A model generated the notes under the pieces. It was not told where the DNA came from. It saw nothing but the letters and a program-made list of their open reading frames with translations, and ran no database searches. This document shows positions 55,237 through 62,951 of a stretch of DNA of 64,000 nt, piece after piece. A program made the position numbers and the translations under genes. Positions within the stretch are counted from its first letter, which is position 1, and every line of letters begins with the position of its first letter. The stretch is from Bacteroidota bacterium (GTDB lineage Bacteria; Bacteroidota; Ignavibacteria; UBA10030): contig JAOAFT010000001.1 of NCBI GenBank assembly GCA_026416125.1, positions 185,032 through 249,031 of the forward strand, written 5' to 3'.

Positions 55237-56970
55237 TCAGGGTTCAGGTTCTTCTACTCCCTCATGTTCCTCTTCATTATACTCAATAACGTGCTCGTCC
55301 GAGTATAAACATGCCTTTAAACGCTCAAATTTCTGTTTCATAATCGATTGCCCCCTTTGGAGCATTTGTGTACATATATCTTCTGCTTCGTTGATATTCC
55401 CACAAAGCATGTACGCAAGTGCTAATGTGTACGCACAATACTCTGGCATCACCTGTTTCTTGAATTTGTATAATCGCTCTAAATAGTTTATCGCACCATG
55501 TGGATTACCTGCTAACAACGAGAGGACAGCTAATTTCTCGAGTACAAAAAGGCGATTTTGATTCCGTAACTCTTTAGGGAATGACAATTCTAATGCTTGC
55601 TGGAGAGAATCATTTGCTCTTGATCGATCGACCTCGTCCCTTGTATGTGCATAACGATACAAATACATAACTCCTTTTGTGTACGCTTTATAAACTGCAC
55701 AGATAAACCCATTAATTTCAAGTGCACGATCCTCTGCACCAATCCCAAGAGCATCAGTCAGAATACATTGTTCAAGTGTTTGGATTGCAGTGTTCAGGTA
55801 CATAATCTTCTGCTCACTTCCAAAGTTCTTCGGTTCTATTGCTGTTCGTGAAACAACGAATGTACATTTACCTTTCTGAAGGTATGCATGGGCGAGAATA
55901 TAGAGGAGTTTGATATAGTACTTTTGCATTCGCTTCTTTATTGTTTCGTCTGTACACTGTTCATACATGTGCTTCGCAACTCGAAGTACTTCAATACCTT
56001 GGGCAAGGAGATTATTCACTTGTTCTATCCGTGCTTGCAGAGTTTCAGGTTCAGTCCGAGCGTACATTAGTATACGAGGAAGTATTCTGACGAGCAATTG
56101 TCCCTTCCTGTATGCATCAGAAATTCTGTATGGATCCAGCTGGAGTGCTTTGGTAAAGTACGTTAAGGCACAGTACGCTTCCTTCTCAGCATCACCATCC
56201 CGTCTTCCTCCAGGCATAGAGAGTTCTATAGTTGATAGGTAGTGAAGGTATGCTATATTCCCGTAGTGAGCAGGATCGTTCGGTGCTAATTCAATGAGAC
56301 GATTTCGAATTCGAAGGGCTGTTTCTCGGTATATCCGTTTCTGTTCTAAAAACTTATCGCGCTCGCGTTTATCAGAAAAAAGTTTCCGTACATTCACTGT
56401 ACATTCTGCAAGTTTCGCTATTGCAAATGCAAGACCTTGGAGTACATTCGGGTGATTCCATAGTTCGCTCTTTTCTAACGGACCATATTGATTTGCCAGG
56501 TCTACAATGGCTTCCCACCGACATTGTTCCGTCAATAACCGAATGGTAGTGCTCAGATCAATAGTGTTTAATACTTTTTGAAACTTCTCTGCTTCAACAA
56601 CAGCACAGTATGGTAAATCGTACACCGATTGTTTTTGGAGTAAGAGTTTTAATACTTGTTTTACTGTATACGATGAAACCGATGTTTCCATACGTATCGT
56701 GTACTCGAGAGTAAAATATGCATCGGTCTTACGTACTCGAGTAACATTAACAACCAGTGCATTTCGTTGTTTGAACTCAGGTTTTGTAAAGTAAAGTACC
56801 CCATGAGAAATTTCTTGGAGTGGCACATTCGATGCAAGGTACACTTTTGAAGAACTCAGGTAGCGACTCTTCCACGAGAATACACCTTGTGGATGTACAG
56901 TACTGTACCCAGTACCAACAACGAAAAGTAATGGTCCCTGGACGATGTTCATAATGGTTTCAGTAGTCAT
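55237..56970 (-). CDS. TPR-repeat protein of unknown function, CRISPR-linked
   Basis: 577 residues. An N-terminal domain of about 110 residues looks beta-rich (VQGPLLFVVGTGYSTVHPQGVFSWKS, YFTLEYTIRMETSVSS). From about 125 on it is all helical with TPR-like units: ANDPAHYGNIAYLHYLSTIE, EKEAYCALTYFTKALQLDPYRISDAYRKGQLLV, YYIKLLYILAHAYLQKGK, GAINYLERLYKFKKQVMPEYCAYTLALAYMLCGNINEAEDICTQML. It ends in an acidic tail (EYNEEEHEGVEEPEP). No CHAT protease, HEPN or nuclease motif is seen. It lies 9 bases after cas2, between cas1-cas2 and the array, an unusual place; adaptation helper or type III accessory are both possible. Confidence 0.85.
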   Translation of the reverse strand: MTTETIMNIVQGPLLFVVGTGYSTVHPQGVFSWKSRYLSSSKVYLASNVPLQEISHGVLYFTKPEFKQRNALVVNVTRVRKTDAYFTLEYTIRMETSVSSYTVKQVLKLLLQKQSVYDLPYCAVVEAEKFQKVLNTIDLSTTIRLLTEQCRWEAIVDLANQYGPLEKSELWNHPNVLQGLAFAIAKLAECTVNVRKLFSDKRERDKFLEQKRIYRETALRIRNRLIELAPNDPAHYGNIAYLHYLSTIELSMPGGRRDGDAEKEAYCALTYFTKALQLDPYRISDAYRKGQLLVRILPRILMYARTEPETLQARIEQVNNLLAQGIEVLRVAKHMYEQCTDETIKKRMQKYYIKLLYILAHAYLQKGKCTFVVSRTAIEPKNFGSEQKIMYLNTAIQTLEQCILTDALGIGAEDRALEINGFICAVYKAYTKGVMYLYRYAHTRDEVDRSRANDSLQQALELSFPKELRNQNRLFVLEKLAVLSLLAGNPHGAINYLERLYKFKKQVMPEYCAYTLALAYMLCGNINEAEDICTQMLQRGQSIMKQKFERLKACLYSDEHVIEYNEEEHEGVEEPEP

Positions 56971-56979
56971 ACGGCGCTC

Positions 56980-57273
56980 TCAGATGAATTGCGTAATTTC
57001 ATTTTTTTCAATTCCTAGCAATTTTTTCCCAATATGCTTTTGCTCTTCAGCGTAATAAAAAATGATCGAATCCTTTTCCTGATTGATAACACGAAGGAGT
57101 TCTTCTTTCAGAGTTTGGTACTGCTTTGCAGTCAATTCGCCTTCGAAAGCTGAATTCTGTACCCAATTCATATACCGCCGAAACACTTTGAGGACTTTCT
57201 GAAGTCGGCGTTGACACGCAATATCGTAGACGGCAATGTAAAACACTGTACTACCCGGCTCTGTATGGTTCAT
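56980..57273 (-). CDS. cas2: CRISPR-associated endoribonuclease/adaptation protein Cas2
   Basis: 97 residues, ferredoxin-like. FYIAVYDIACQRRLQKVLKVFRRYMNWVQNSAFEGELTAKQYQTLKEELLRVINQEKDSIIFYYA matches the family: the metal-site Asp in VYDI, VQNSAFEGELT and DSIIFY. It forms the Cas1-Cas2 integrase that inserts new spacers. Its start overlaps the cas1 end by 23 bases. A basic C-terminal extension (KHIGKKLLGIEKNEITQF) resembles type I-B/III Cas2. Confidence 0.97.
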   Translation of the reverse strand: MNHTEPGSTVFYIAVYDIACQRRLQKVLKVFRRYMNWVQNSAFEGELTAKQYQTLKEELLRVINQEKDSIIFYYAEEQKHIGKKLLGIEKNEITQFI

Positions 57274-58327
57274 ACGTTTTTATAGCTCCAGTTAGAAAAT
57301 TTAAAAGATTGAAACACTCCATTCGTATAAGCGATCGATACGATATACGGCGATTCAATCGTTTATGGTGAACAACAGTGCTGAGTCGATTTTCAAACTC
57401 TTCCACAAATTTCCTCCGAGCATTCTCCTTAAGGTACATTCCCTTTTCTGTTACTGAGAAATCGTCAGTACTGAGAATATTCAAATTAATTGTCCGAAAA
57501 ATAACCCTATCAACAACAACTGGTTTGAATACTTCTGAAAGATCATAGACAAGTGGATGTTGTTCATCACCTGTTTCGTGGAGAAAACCAACGTAAGGAT
57601 TTAATCTCGTCCGATAAAGTTCCGAGAGACAAACACCGTAGAGGAGTGCATTCCCAAATGAAATGAGTGAGTTAATAACTCCCTGTGGTGGATGCTTTAT
57701 TCTTTTCGTAAAATTGACGTCTTGTTTTAACACAACGTTCCATGTTCTGTAGTAGAGTTGACGAATAGTTCCCTCATATCCCATCAACTCGTCTGTACGC
57801 TGTGCTGCACGAATGAGTTCAATATACCCGAGAATGGATGCAATTTCGTCTTCGAGTGCTATGCCCGAATATTGGTACGACCGTAAGTTTGCAACTATGT
57901 TTCGTACACTTGCCTCAATAATCGCTCGTGCTATCATTACTCGACGTTCAGGATCGAGATATGCTTGGTACTGAAGAATTTGAATTTTCCCATCACCATC
58001 AGATTTTTCCGGAAGAAATGTACCAAGGTAGTGCCCATAGTAATTAAAAATGTGTACAGGTATACCGTAGTAAGCCACACACCTCAAAAACTGCGTGTTG
58101 AAACGTACTTCTCCAAATGTGTAGAGTGCTTCAACAGATTCAACAGGAATATACCGCACATTCCCACTTCCATCACCCTTAGGTGCAGGTAAGAGCACAC
58201 CATCTGCTTCCGTTTCATAAATATCAACATCATGAATAGCATCGATATCGGGCATTGTTTCGATCATGAGAGAATCGTTCTTTCTACTGAGAATCGTGTT
58301 CGAGAATATGTAAATGTTCTGTTTCAC
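57251..58327 (-). CDS. cas1: CRISPR-associated integrase Cas1
   Basis: 358 residues from GTG 58327, with GGAGG six bases upstream. Start KQNIYIFSNTILSRKNDSLM and YIPVESVEALYTFGEVRFNTQFLRCVAYYGIPVHIFNYYGHYLGTF match type I-B/III Cas1. Catalytic residues: Glu in GYEGTIRQLYY, His in VGFLHE, Asp/Glu in VYDLSEVFKP. Most related Cas1 proteins are about 330 residues; here an insertion of about 25 residues near 25-50 (MPDIDAIHDVDIYETEAD, then LLPAPKGDGSG) breaks the N-terminal beta domain. Upstream is a dyad-rich 390-base region. Confidence 0.97.
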   Translation of the reverse strand: MKQNIYIFSNTILSRKNDSLMIETMPDIDAIHDVDIYETEADGVLLPAPKGDGSGNVRYIPVESVEALYTFGEVRFNTQFLRCVAYYGIPVHIFNYYGHYLGTFLPEKSDGDGKIQILQYQAYLDPERRVMIARAIIEASVRNIVANLRSYQYSGIALEDEIASILGYIELIRAAQRTDELMGYEGTIRQLYYRTWNVVLKQDVNFTKRIKHPPQGVINSLISFGNALLYGVCLSELYRTRLNPYVGFLHETGDEQHPLVYDLSEVFKPVVVDRVIFRTINLNILSTDDFSVTEKGMYLKENARRKFVEEFENRLSTVVHHKRLNRRISYRSLIRMECFNLLNFLTGAIKTYEPYRAG

Positions 58328-58717
58328 TGTATTCCTCCACCTGGTACATCAGTATGGAAACTCTTCTCTTTTGTCCCTTTTCAAACTCTAAACAAGTTGT
58401 ACGATCCGTTACCGAAGATCGTACACTGAGGAAAAGTTTCTCTAGTACACACAACAGTTGTGTTTTGAACCGCAACCAACACTCCGCATCTGTACCTCTC
58501 ATACAGCTAGCCCCTGACGGGGTGGGGTAAGAGAAATCGAAAGTGGAATTCAACACTCTTTACTCATGCGTAGGCACTGCATGTTCCCTTATCCCGGTAG
58601 GTATGTTTTCGCTCTACTAATATACAGGTGTACACCTTTCATGGAAAGAAAAGGAATGTTGTCGAAATGTTGTTTTTGACCACAAAGCAAGGAAGTACAG
58701 AATCGGGAGGAACGCGC
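58328..58717 (-). promoter_or_regulatory. Dyad-rich control region upstream of cas1
   Basis: 390 bases without a convincing gene. Perfect dyads: GTACGATC/GATCGTAC (58399-58406 with 58417-58424), ACACAAC-A-GTTGTGT (58449-58463), CCCC/GGGG (58511-58514 with 58519-58522), and the 12-bp palindrome AGGTGTACACCT (58626-58637). Since cas1 is the next minus-strand gene, these are candidate operators for the cas1-cas2-TPR operon. The neighbouring CARF protein with a winged-helix-like tail is a candidate regulator. A 90-codon frame (58284-58556, minus) overlaps and was not accepted. Confidence 0.5.
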
Positions 58718-59821
58718 TCAACACCACTGCAATAATGCTTTTACGAGAAAACGACTTTTTTCCGCCGGAATGAAATAACACGACTCTCCGTACTTTTTCT
58801 CCACTTCAATGGAGAAAAGTTTGAACATATCCTCATCAACAAAAAGCTCACGTAATTTCGCATTAACCTTTGATCGTTTACTACGAAAATCCTCTTTCGA
58901 AAACCACCCTTTTCCCCACTTCCGATCCTTGACAGGATAATTAGGGAAGTATGTTTCGCAATATTCTTGAAACCGCTCTAAAGTGGTATTCGAAATAAAC
59001 TCATGGATGCTAATTCTATTCTTTCCCCGAAGTTTTTCATCAATGAAGTAGTAGTAAAATAAAAATTCGAGTGGTTCGAGCACAATCGACCGATCGTCGT
59101 AGAATAACTCTCGACGTTCGATATCAACAACCATTTTTTTTGTATCACTCATGAGTTTGAGCTGTCGTTGAGCAAAACCAACAATATTTGCATAACTGTG
59201 TTGCTTCGCAATCGTTTTCTTGAGTTCAGGTGAGAGTAATGATCGTAAACGAACAAACGGAATTTCTGCAATTTCAAGGAATTGTGCTTCTTTCTTCGTT
59301 TTTGGGTAGAATCCTTTAAACTCATGTTCTTCGTGCGTAAGGACATGGAGGAGTTTATCCTGTTCACGTGCGTAAAGTGCTAGAACATTTGCTAAATGAA
59401 CACTCATTGATTTTCTTCCTCCAGTAATAGAACAGTACAGTACAGTTTCGGGATCAGCAGTTTTCTCCCGCAGGAATAACGCTAATTTATTTGGGAAGAG
59501 AATATTATCGTGGTCCGATCGTACATCGCTCAATTCTATTGATTCTTCGCGTGCAACAATAATGTGTTCACTCGATTCTTCGAAACGTGGCAACGGGAAA
59601 TCATAGTGTTCACAGAGTTTCTGTAGTTCATCATAGAACCGAACTTTCGGTGTACGTTCTCCCGTATCTTTACCAAGAAGTACATCACGTCCACGTTTTG
59701 TTGTAATGATGTAGAGCTCGTGGATAGGTATTTTTTTCTTTACAGAGAGACAGAAGAGTGTTTCCGTAATCACTTGCGGTGTTAACCCACAAATAGAAAC
59801 CATAATATTGCGACTATTCAT
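58718..59821 (-). CDS. CARF-domain protein of the Cas_NE0113 (TIGR02584) type with winged-helix-like C-terminus
   Basis: 367 residues. N-terminal CARF-type fold: NIMVSICGLTPQVITETLFCLSVKKK (the NE0113-family opening), YIITTKRGRDVLLG, and LYCSITGGRKSMSVHLANVLALYAREQD, a ligand-binding T-G-G-R-K-S. The C-terminal part has VVDIERRELFYDDRSIVLEPLEFLFYYYFI, close to the start of OmpR-like winged helices (x-L-x-P-x-E-F), then a basic stretch GWFSKEDFRSKRSKVNAKLRELF. It could be a cyclic-oligoadenylate-controlled regulator or ring nuclease. Start overlaps the Can2-like gene by 4 bases. Confidence 0.85.
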   Translation of the reverse strand: MNSRNIMVSICGLTPQVITETLFCLSVKKKIPIHELYIITTKRGRDVLLGKDTGERTPKVRFYDELQKLCEHYDFPLPRFEESSEHIIVAREESIELSDVRSDHDNILFPNKLALFLREKTADPETVLYCSITGGRKSMSVHLANVLALYAREQDKLLHVLTHEEHEFKGFYPKTKKEAQFLEIAEIPFVRLRSLLSPELKKTIAKQHSYANIVGFAQRQLKLMSDTKKMVVDIERRELFYDDRSIVLEPLEFLFYYYFIDEKLRGKNRISIHEFISNTTLERFQEYCETYFPNYPVKDRKWGKGWFSKEDFRSKRSKVNAKLRELFVDEDMFKLFSIEVEKKYGESCYFIPAEKSRFLVKALLQWC

Positions 59822-60858
59822 AACGCTACTTCCCCATTTGTTTCAGAGAGGTCAAGTACTGGTATGCGCAACTCTCTTGCACGAAGCTTCATTCGATCGA
59901 ATACTCCCTTCGAACACCCGCAAACTACAAGGAATCCTTTCCCAAATGTACCAGCCATTAAGATGCGCAACGCTTCTAATTGATGGAGCGCTTCCTGCGA
60001 ACTGAAATTGCCTGTTTTACACGAAATAAGATGGAGAATGTAATCCTTAAGGTATATTACATCAACTTCATTCACAGTACCATTTCTAGAAACCACTTTA
60101 ACTCCTGTCTTTATTTCATTCACATGGCTGTTCTGTTTCATGTACACCCAGTATTCTAACCATGCACCAGGATTGAACCCACTAGCCATCACTTTCAGTT
60201 GTTCTTGTTTATTGTACTGGATCACATAAGCGTCATAATTCTTTTGAAACGTAAAAACCTTATCCTTTGTAGAAACAGCATAACGCGAGGAATCAAGCCC
60301 TTTACTATGAACCAGACTAAAAAGTTCTGCAAGGGAACGAAAGTGTCCATTAAGTTCAACTTTGGTGAATAAAGTAGAAAATATTTTAATCTCGTTCATT
60401 GATTTTTCTTCGCTAATCGTATAACCATGCGCTAACAAATACTCTTCTATCGTTAATGGTGCAACTAGGGGCTCCCTCTTCTCTGCTGGCGATAAGTAGA
60501 TAATTTCCTTACCTTCCGTGTTACAATAGAACGTTGGAATTCCCAATGATCGTGCTGTTTCAAAAGCTGCAATCGACATCAACTTTGTACCCCCGGTGAG
60601 ATTTACCATCACCTCGTTCTGCGGAATCATCTGAACAATTTTCTTAATGGAATTTGCTACTGTCACTGGAGTATAGGCATGAATTCCTTTTATAACTGTT
60701 GCCTCAATCCTCTTTTGATTGCAAAGGTTTTTGATTCTCTGAGCACAAATGGCTTCTTCTTCAGTTGTTAGTAAAAAGACGCTTCGAGGTGCATACATGA
60801 GTATCGGCAATACATTCTGCATCACTTGTCGCGATACTAAACACACTATTGTGCTCAT
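59818..60858 (-). CDS. Can2/Card1-like CARF nuclease (DUF1887-type)
   Basis: 346 residues. CARF domain (about 1-150): TIVCLVSRQVMQNVLPILMYAPRSVFLLTTEEE, PQNEVMVNLTGGTKLMSIAAFETARSLGIPTFYCNTEGKEIIYL. C-terminal PD-(D/E)xK domain (about 225-340): FNPGAWLEYWVYMKQ, TGVKVVSRNGTVNEVDVIYLKDYILHLISCKTGNFS, with Glu-x-Asp and Cys-Lys metal-site residues, then LEALRILMAGTFGKGFLVV. Can2/Card1 enzymes cut DNA or RNA when bound by cA4 made by Cas10. The gene overlaps both neighbours by 4 bases, so three proteins are made from one coupled unit. Confidence 0.88.
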   Translation of the reverse strand: MSTIVCLVSRQVMQNVLPILMYAPRSVFLLTTEEEAICAQRIKNLCNQKRIEATVIKGIHAYTPVTVANSIKKIVQMIPQNEVMVNLTGGTKLMSIAAFETARSLGIPTFYCNTEGKEIIYLSPAEKREPLVAPLTIEEYLLAHGYTISEEKSMNEIKIFSTLFTKVELNGHFRSLAELFSLVHSKGLDSSRYAVSTKDKVFTFQKNYDAYVIQYNKQEQLKVMASGFNPGAWLEYWVYMKQNSHVNEIKTGVKVVSRNGTVNEVDVIYLKDYILHLISCKTGNFSSQEALHQLEALRILMAGTFGKGFLVVCGCSKGVFDRMKLRARELRIPVLDLSETNGEVAL

Positions 60859-61229
60859 GCTAATGTATATCTCCGAAACCGCACGAATTGAAATTGTGAG
60901 AATTTAACACCATTTCGCTCTTCGACAATCCGATCAGTCGTGGATGCCACACATTCAATATTTGCTCTGAGTAAGAGTGATACAAGGGCTACTGTAAAGG
61001 TGAGCTCGCCCATCACATGGACTGCATTCCGTTCAGTCGGCACAGTGGAAAGAATCTGTTTGCACTGGTCATAGTACGTGTGTGCAAGCGCTTGTACTGC
61101 AGGTTCATCACTTTCCGGCGAGACTACCGGGAAAGGAAGATCGACAACAGCACCATAGAGCTGTGTTGCAGCCTCTACTTGTCGTTGTGACCACGTCGTA
61201 AATGGATGATTTGAAAGGTTGATGAGCAT
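60855..61229 (-). CDS. Small CRISPR-associated protein (Csx-like), function unknown
   Basis: 124 residues, Rossmann-like. MLINLSNHPFTTWSQRQVEA, YGAVVDLPFPVVSPESDEPAVQ, NAVHVMGELTFTVALVSLLLRANIECVASTTDRIVEERNG and FQFVRFRRYTLA. I recall homologues annotated only as CRISPR-associated and found with type III systems. The size and the M-G-E/S-T-T-D-R motifs fit a small nucleotide-binding fold, as in the ring nucleases Csx15, Csx16 and Csx20, but I cannot place it in one of those. It is the first gene of the coupled three-gene unit ending at 58718. Confidence 0.75.
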   Translation of the reverse strand: MLINLSNHPFTTWSQRQVEAATQLYGAVVDLPFPVVSPESDEPAVQALAHTYYDQCKQILSTVPTERNAVHVMGELTFTVALVSLLLRANIECVASTTDRIVEERNGVKFSQFQFVRFRRYTLA

Positions 61230-61260
61230 GATTTCCGAACCACTAAGAGCACTCAGAACA

Positions 61261-62445
61261 TTAAGAAAATTTTGTTGAACTTTCCATGAATTTGGATATT
61301 TCGCTACAAAGGTTTTTAATATTTGAGATTAAAGTTTGAGCTGGAGTTGGGTTTTTCTTCATGCCAGCATGATTGATATCGTTTCTATAGTTTACAATTT
61401 TTGACCACAGTTCAGAATATTTTTGTGCTGTATGGTTTAATAGTATTCCTTTTTTTGATATGGACAGCCACTCGTTTAGCATATCCTCGGCTTTTTCTCT
61501 ATCATCTTTCCCGATAGGATCTAACTTTTCCGTAACACATAAAAGTGATACTATCAATTCTCGTGCTATTGTGATTGCTTGTTGGTAGTTTTCTATTTTT
61601 ATGTAGAAATTCATCATTTCAACTTGTGCACGAAAACCGGCTTCACTAAATAGATCTTTAGCTTCTGCAATAATTTGAAAGTTATTTGGTATTCTGGTTA
61701 ACAACTTGCCCAGCGGTTTTGCTTCAGCTAAATTTTCAATATCATATTTAACATTCTCAGTGAGTTTAGGTAGTTCAATAGAACTTTTCAACACTTCATT
61801 TGGCCTAATAACAGAAAGCGCTGTTGTTATTTCATCAAGGTTTTTACCGAGTCTTTTTAATGCTACTGACTTAATATCACTATTAGACTTAAAGGTTTTA
61901 TTATGGATATCATCCAATAATTTTCTTAGTCTCTTTGCATTCCCAAAATTTAAAAATTCATCTGTTGCATATGACCATTCTAACAAATCAAGAAAACTGG
62001 TAATATCAAATACAGGTGCTTTTCCCTCTTTTTTAGCTTCAAATGCACCATATATAATTTTTTTAACACGTATATTATGTAATATTTTAAGGAATGTTAG
62101 CACCGAAAGAGCTATTATCGGAATTGAACGAAATGCATGTGTAATATCTAAAATAATTTCTTCTTCACTAGGTACTGCTGCAGAAATAATTTCGAAATTA
62201 TCCCATAGTTCTTCAATCGTTTTCCCTTCTTTAATTAGTACTTTTTCATATTTAATTGTAGAACTCAACTCACTATGATATTTTTGTTCTGCGTCGCTTG
62301 TCATAAATAGAATTATTTTGGTTGGTTTAAAAAACTCATTGACAGCTTGAATAAAAAATTTTGTTTTGAATTCTTTATTTTCATCCTGCAGGAAGTAAGT
62401 TACTTCCTGATAATCTCCTTTTCCTAAAAAAGATAACAGTACCAA
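61261..62445 (-). CDS. csx1: Csx1-type CARF-HEPN ribonuclease
   Basis: 394 residues from TTG 62445, with GGAG about 7 bases upstream. CARF domain: VLLSFLGKGDYQEVTYFLQD, EEEIILDITHAFRSIPIIALSVLTFLKILHNIRVKKIIYGAFEA, the TM1812/Csx2 signature (D-x-T-H-x-F-R-x-x-P). C-terminal HEPN domain with catalytic R-x4-H in YRNDINHAGMKK. In type III immunity it cleaves RNA when its CARF domain binds cyclic oligoadenylate. The protein is more AT-rich in codons than its neighbours. Its ribosome-binding site touches the repeat at 62454-62476. Confidence 0.93.
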   Translation of the reverse strand: MVLLSFLGKGDYQEVTYFLQDENKEFKTKFFIQAVNEFFKPTKIILFMTSDAEQKYHSELSSTIKYEKVLIKEGKTIEELWDNFEIISAAVPSEEEIILDITHAFRSIPIIALSVLTFLKILHNIRVKKIIYGAFEAKKEGKAPVFDITSFLDLLEWSYATDEFLNFGNAKRLRKLLDDIHNKTFKSNSDIKSVALKRLGKNLDEITTALSVIRPNEVLKSSIELPKLTENVKYDIENLAEAKPLGKLLTRIPNNFQIIAEAKDLFSEAGFRAQVEMMNFYIKIENYQQAITIARELIVSLLCVTEKLDPIGKDDREKAEDMLNEWLSISKKGILLNHTAQKYSELWSKIVNYRNDINHAGMKKNPTPAQTLISNIKNLCSEISKFMESSTKFS

Positions 62446-62453
62446 TTTCTTCT

Positions 62454-62476
62454 CCGTGTTCTTAGTGTACTAAGTG
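62454..62476. repeat. Left flanking direct repeat of the GxxExxY element
   Basis: 23 bases beginning CCGTGTTCTTAGTG and ending CTAAGTG; 20/23 identical to 62906-62928. The central CTTAGTGTACTAAG is a near palindrome. It abuts the csx1 ribosome-binding site. Confidence 0.75.
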
Positions 62477-62488
62477 GTTCAAATCTTT

Positions 62489-62899
62489 TCATTCCTCCGG
62501 CAACTTAGCAACCCCTTCAGTTACCATAGGAACAAGGCTTTCTGTAACATTTGCTACATTAAAGATAATCAGCAAACTTTCGGTGCGTTCAGCAACTTAT
62601 GGTACGTCAATAACTACGCTTTATGAATTGGCAAAATTGAATCAACCGCTTTCAATTCTATAACAATAAGGTTCTCCCCAAGCAAATCTGCCCTTAATTC
62701 TGCATCAAAAGATAGCCCCTTGTAATCACGGAACACTAACCTGTTGTTCCACAGCAAATCAGCTACGTTTAAGTTCATGCAAGAGACATTTCTCATAAAC
62801 CGATTCTAATAATCCAGGACCAAGCGCTTTGTGTACCTCAATAGCTACGCCTACTATTTTGTAAGAGAGTTCGTTGTCATATTTCTTTGTCAATCTCAT
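62489..62899 (-). pseudogene. Frameshifted GxxExxY (PDDEXK-like) gene
   Basis: From ATG 62899 the minus strand reads [20 protein letters not shown]..., then [17 protein letters not shown] with the G-x-x-E-x-x-Y motif, and hits TGA after KRS. The family sequence continues in other frames: FAVEQQVSVP, then DAELRADLLGENLIVIELKAVDSILPIHKA, then IIFNVANVTESLVPMVTEG, ending at TGA 62489-62491. At least two frameshifts and internal stops disrupt it; a 60-codon piece at 62614-62796 is one fragment. An intact member would be about 125-135 residues. Direct repeats flank it on both sides. Confidence 0.88.
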
Positions 62900-62905
62900 A
62901 ATTTT

Positions 62906-62928
62906 CCGTGCTCTTAGTGCTCTAAGTG
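62906..62928. repeat. Right flanking direct repeat of the GxxExxY element
   Basis: 23 bases beginning CCGTGCTCTTAGTG and ending CTAAGTG; pairs with 62454-62476. A further inverted fragment, GAACCACTAAG at 62936-62946, and GGACACTAAG at 62954-62963 next to the csm4 stop, suggest several copies of the same short unit. Confidence 0.75.
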
Positions 62929-62951
62929 TTTTTTTGAACCACTAAGCATAC

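Noticed and set aside
55237..56970. Type III-E TPR-CHAT (Csx29) identity
   Set aside because: No CHAT protease His/Cys motifs in the C-terminal part, and a standard type III-A csm4 rather than a fused gRAMP is present.
58284..58556. 90-codon minus-strand frame upstream of and overlapping cas1
   Set aside because: It overlaps the cas1 start by 44 bases in another frame, has no family motif, and runs through two perfect dyads; cas1 has its own well-spaced GGAGG.
62614..62796. 60-residue protein taken as an intact gene
   Set aside because: It is one frame of the broken GxxExxY gene; the rest of the family sequence continues in other frames on both sides.
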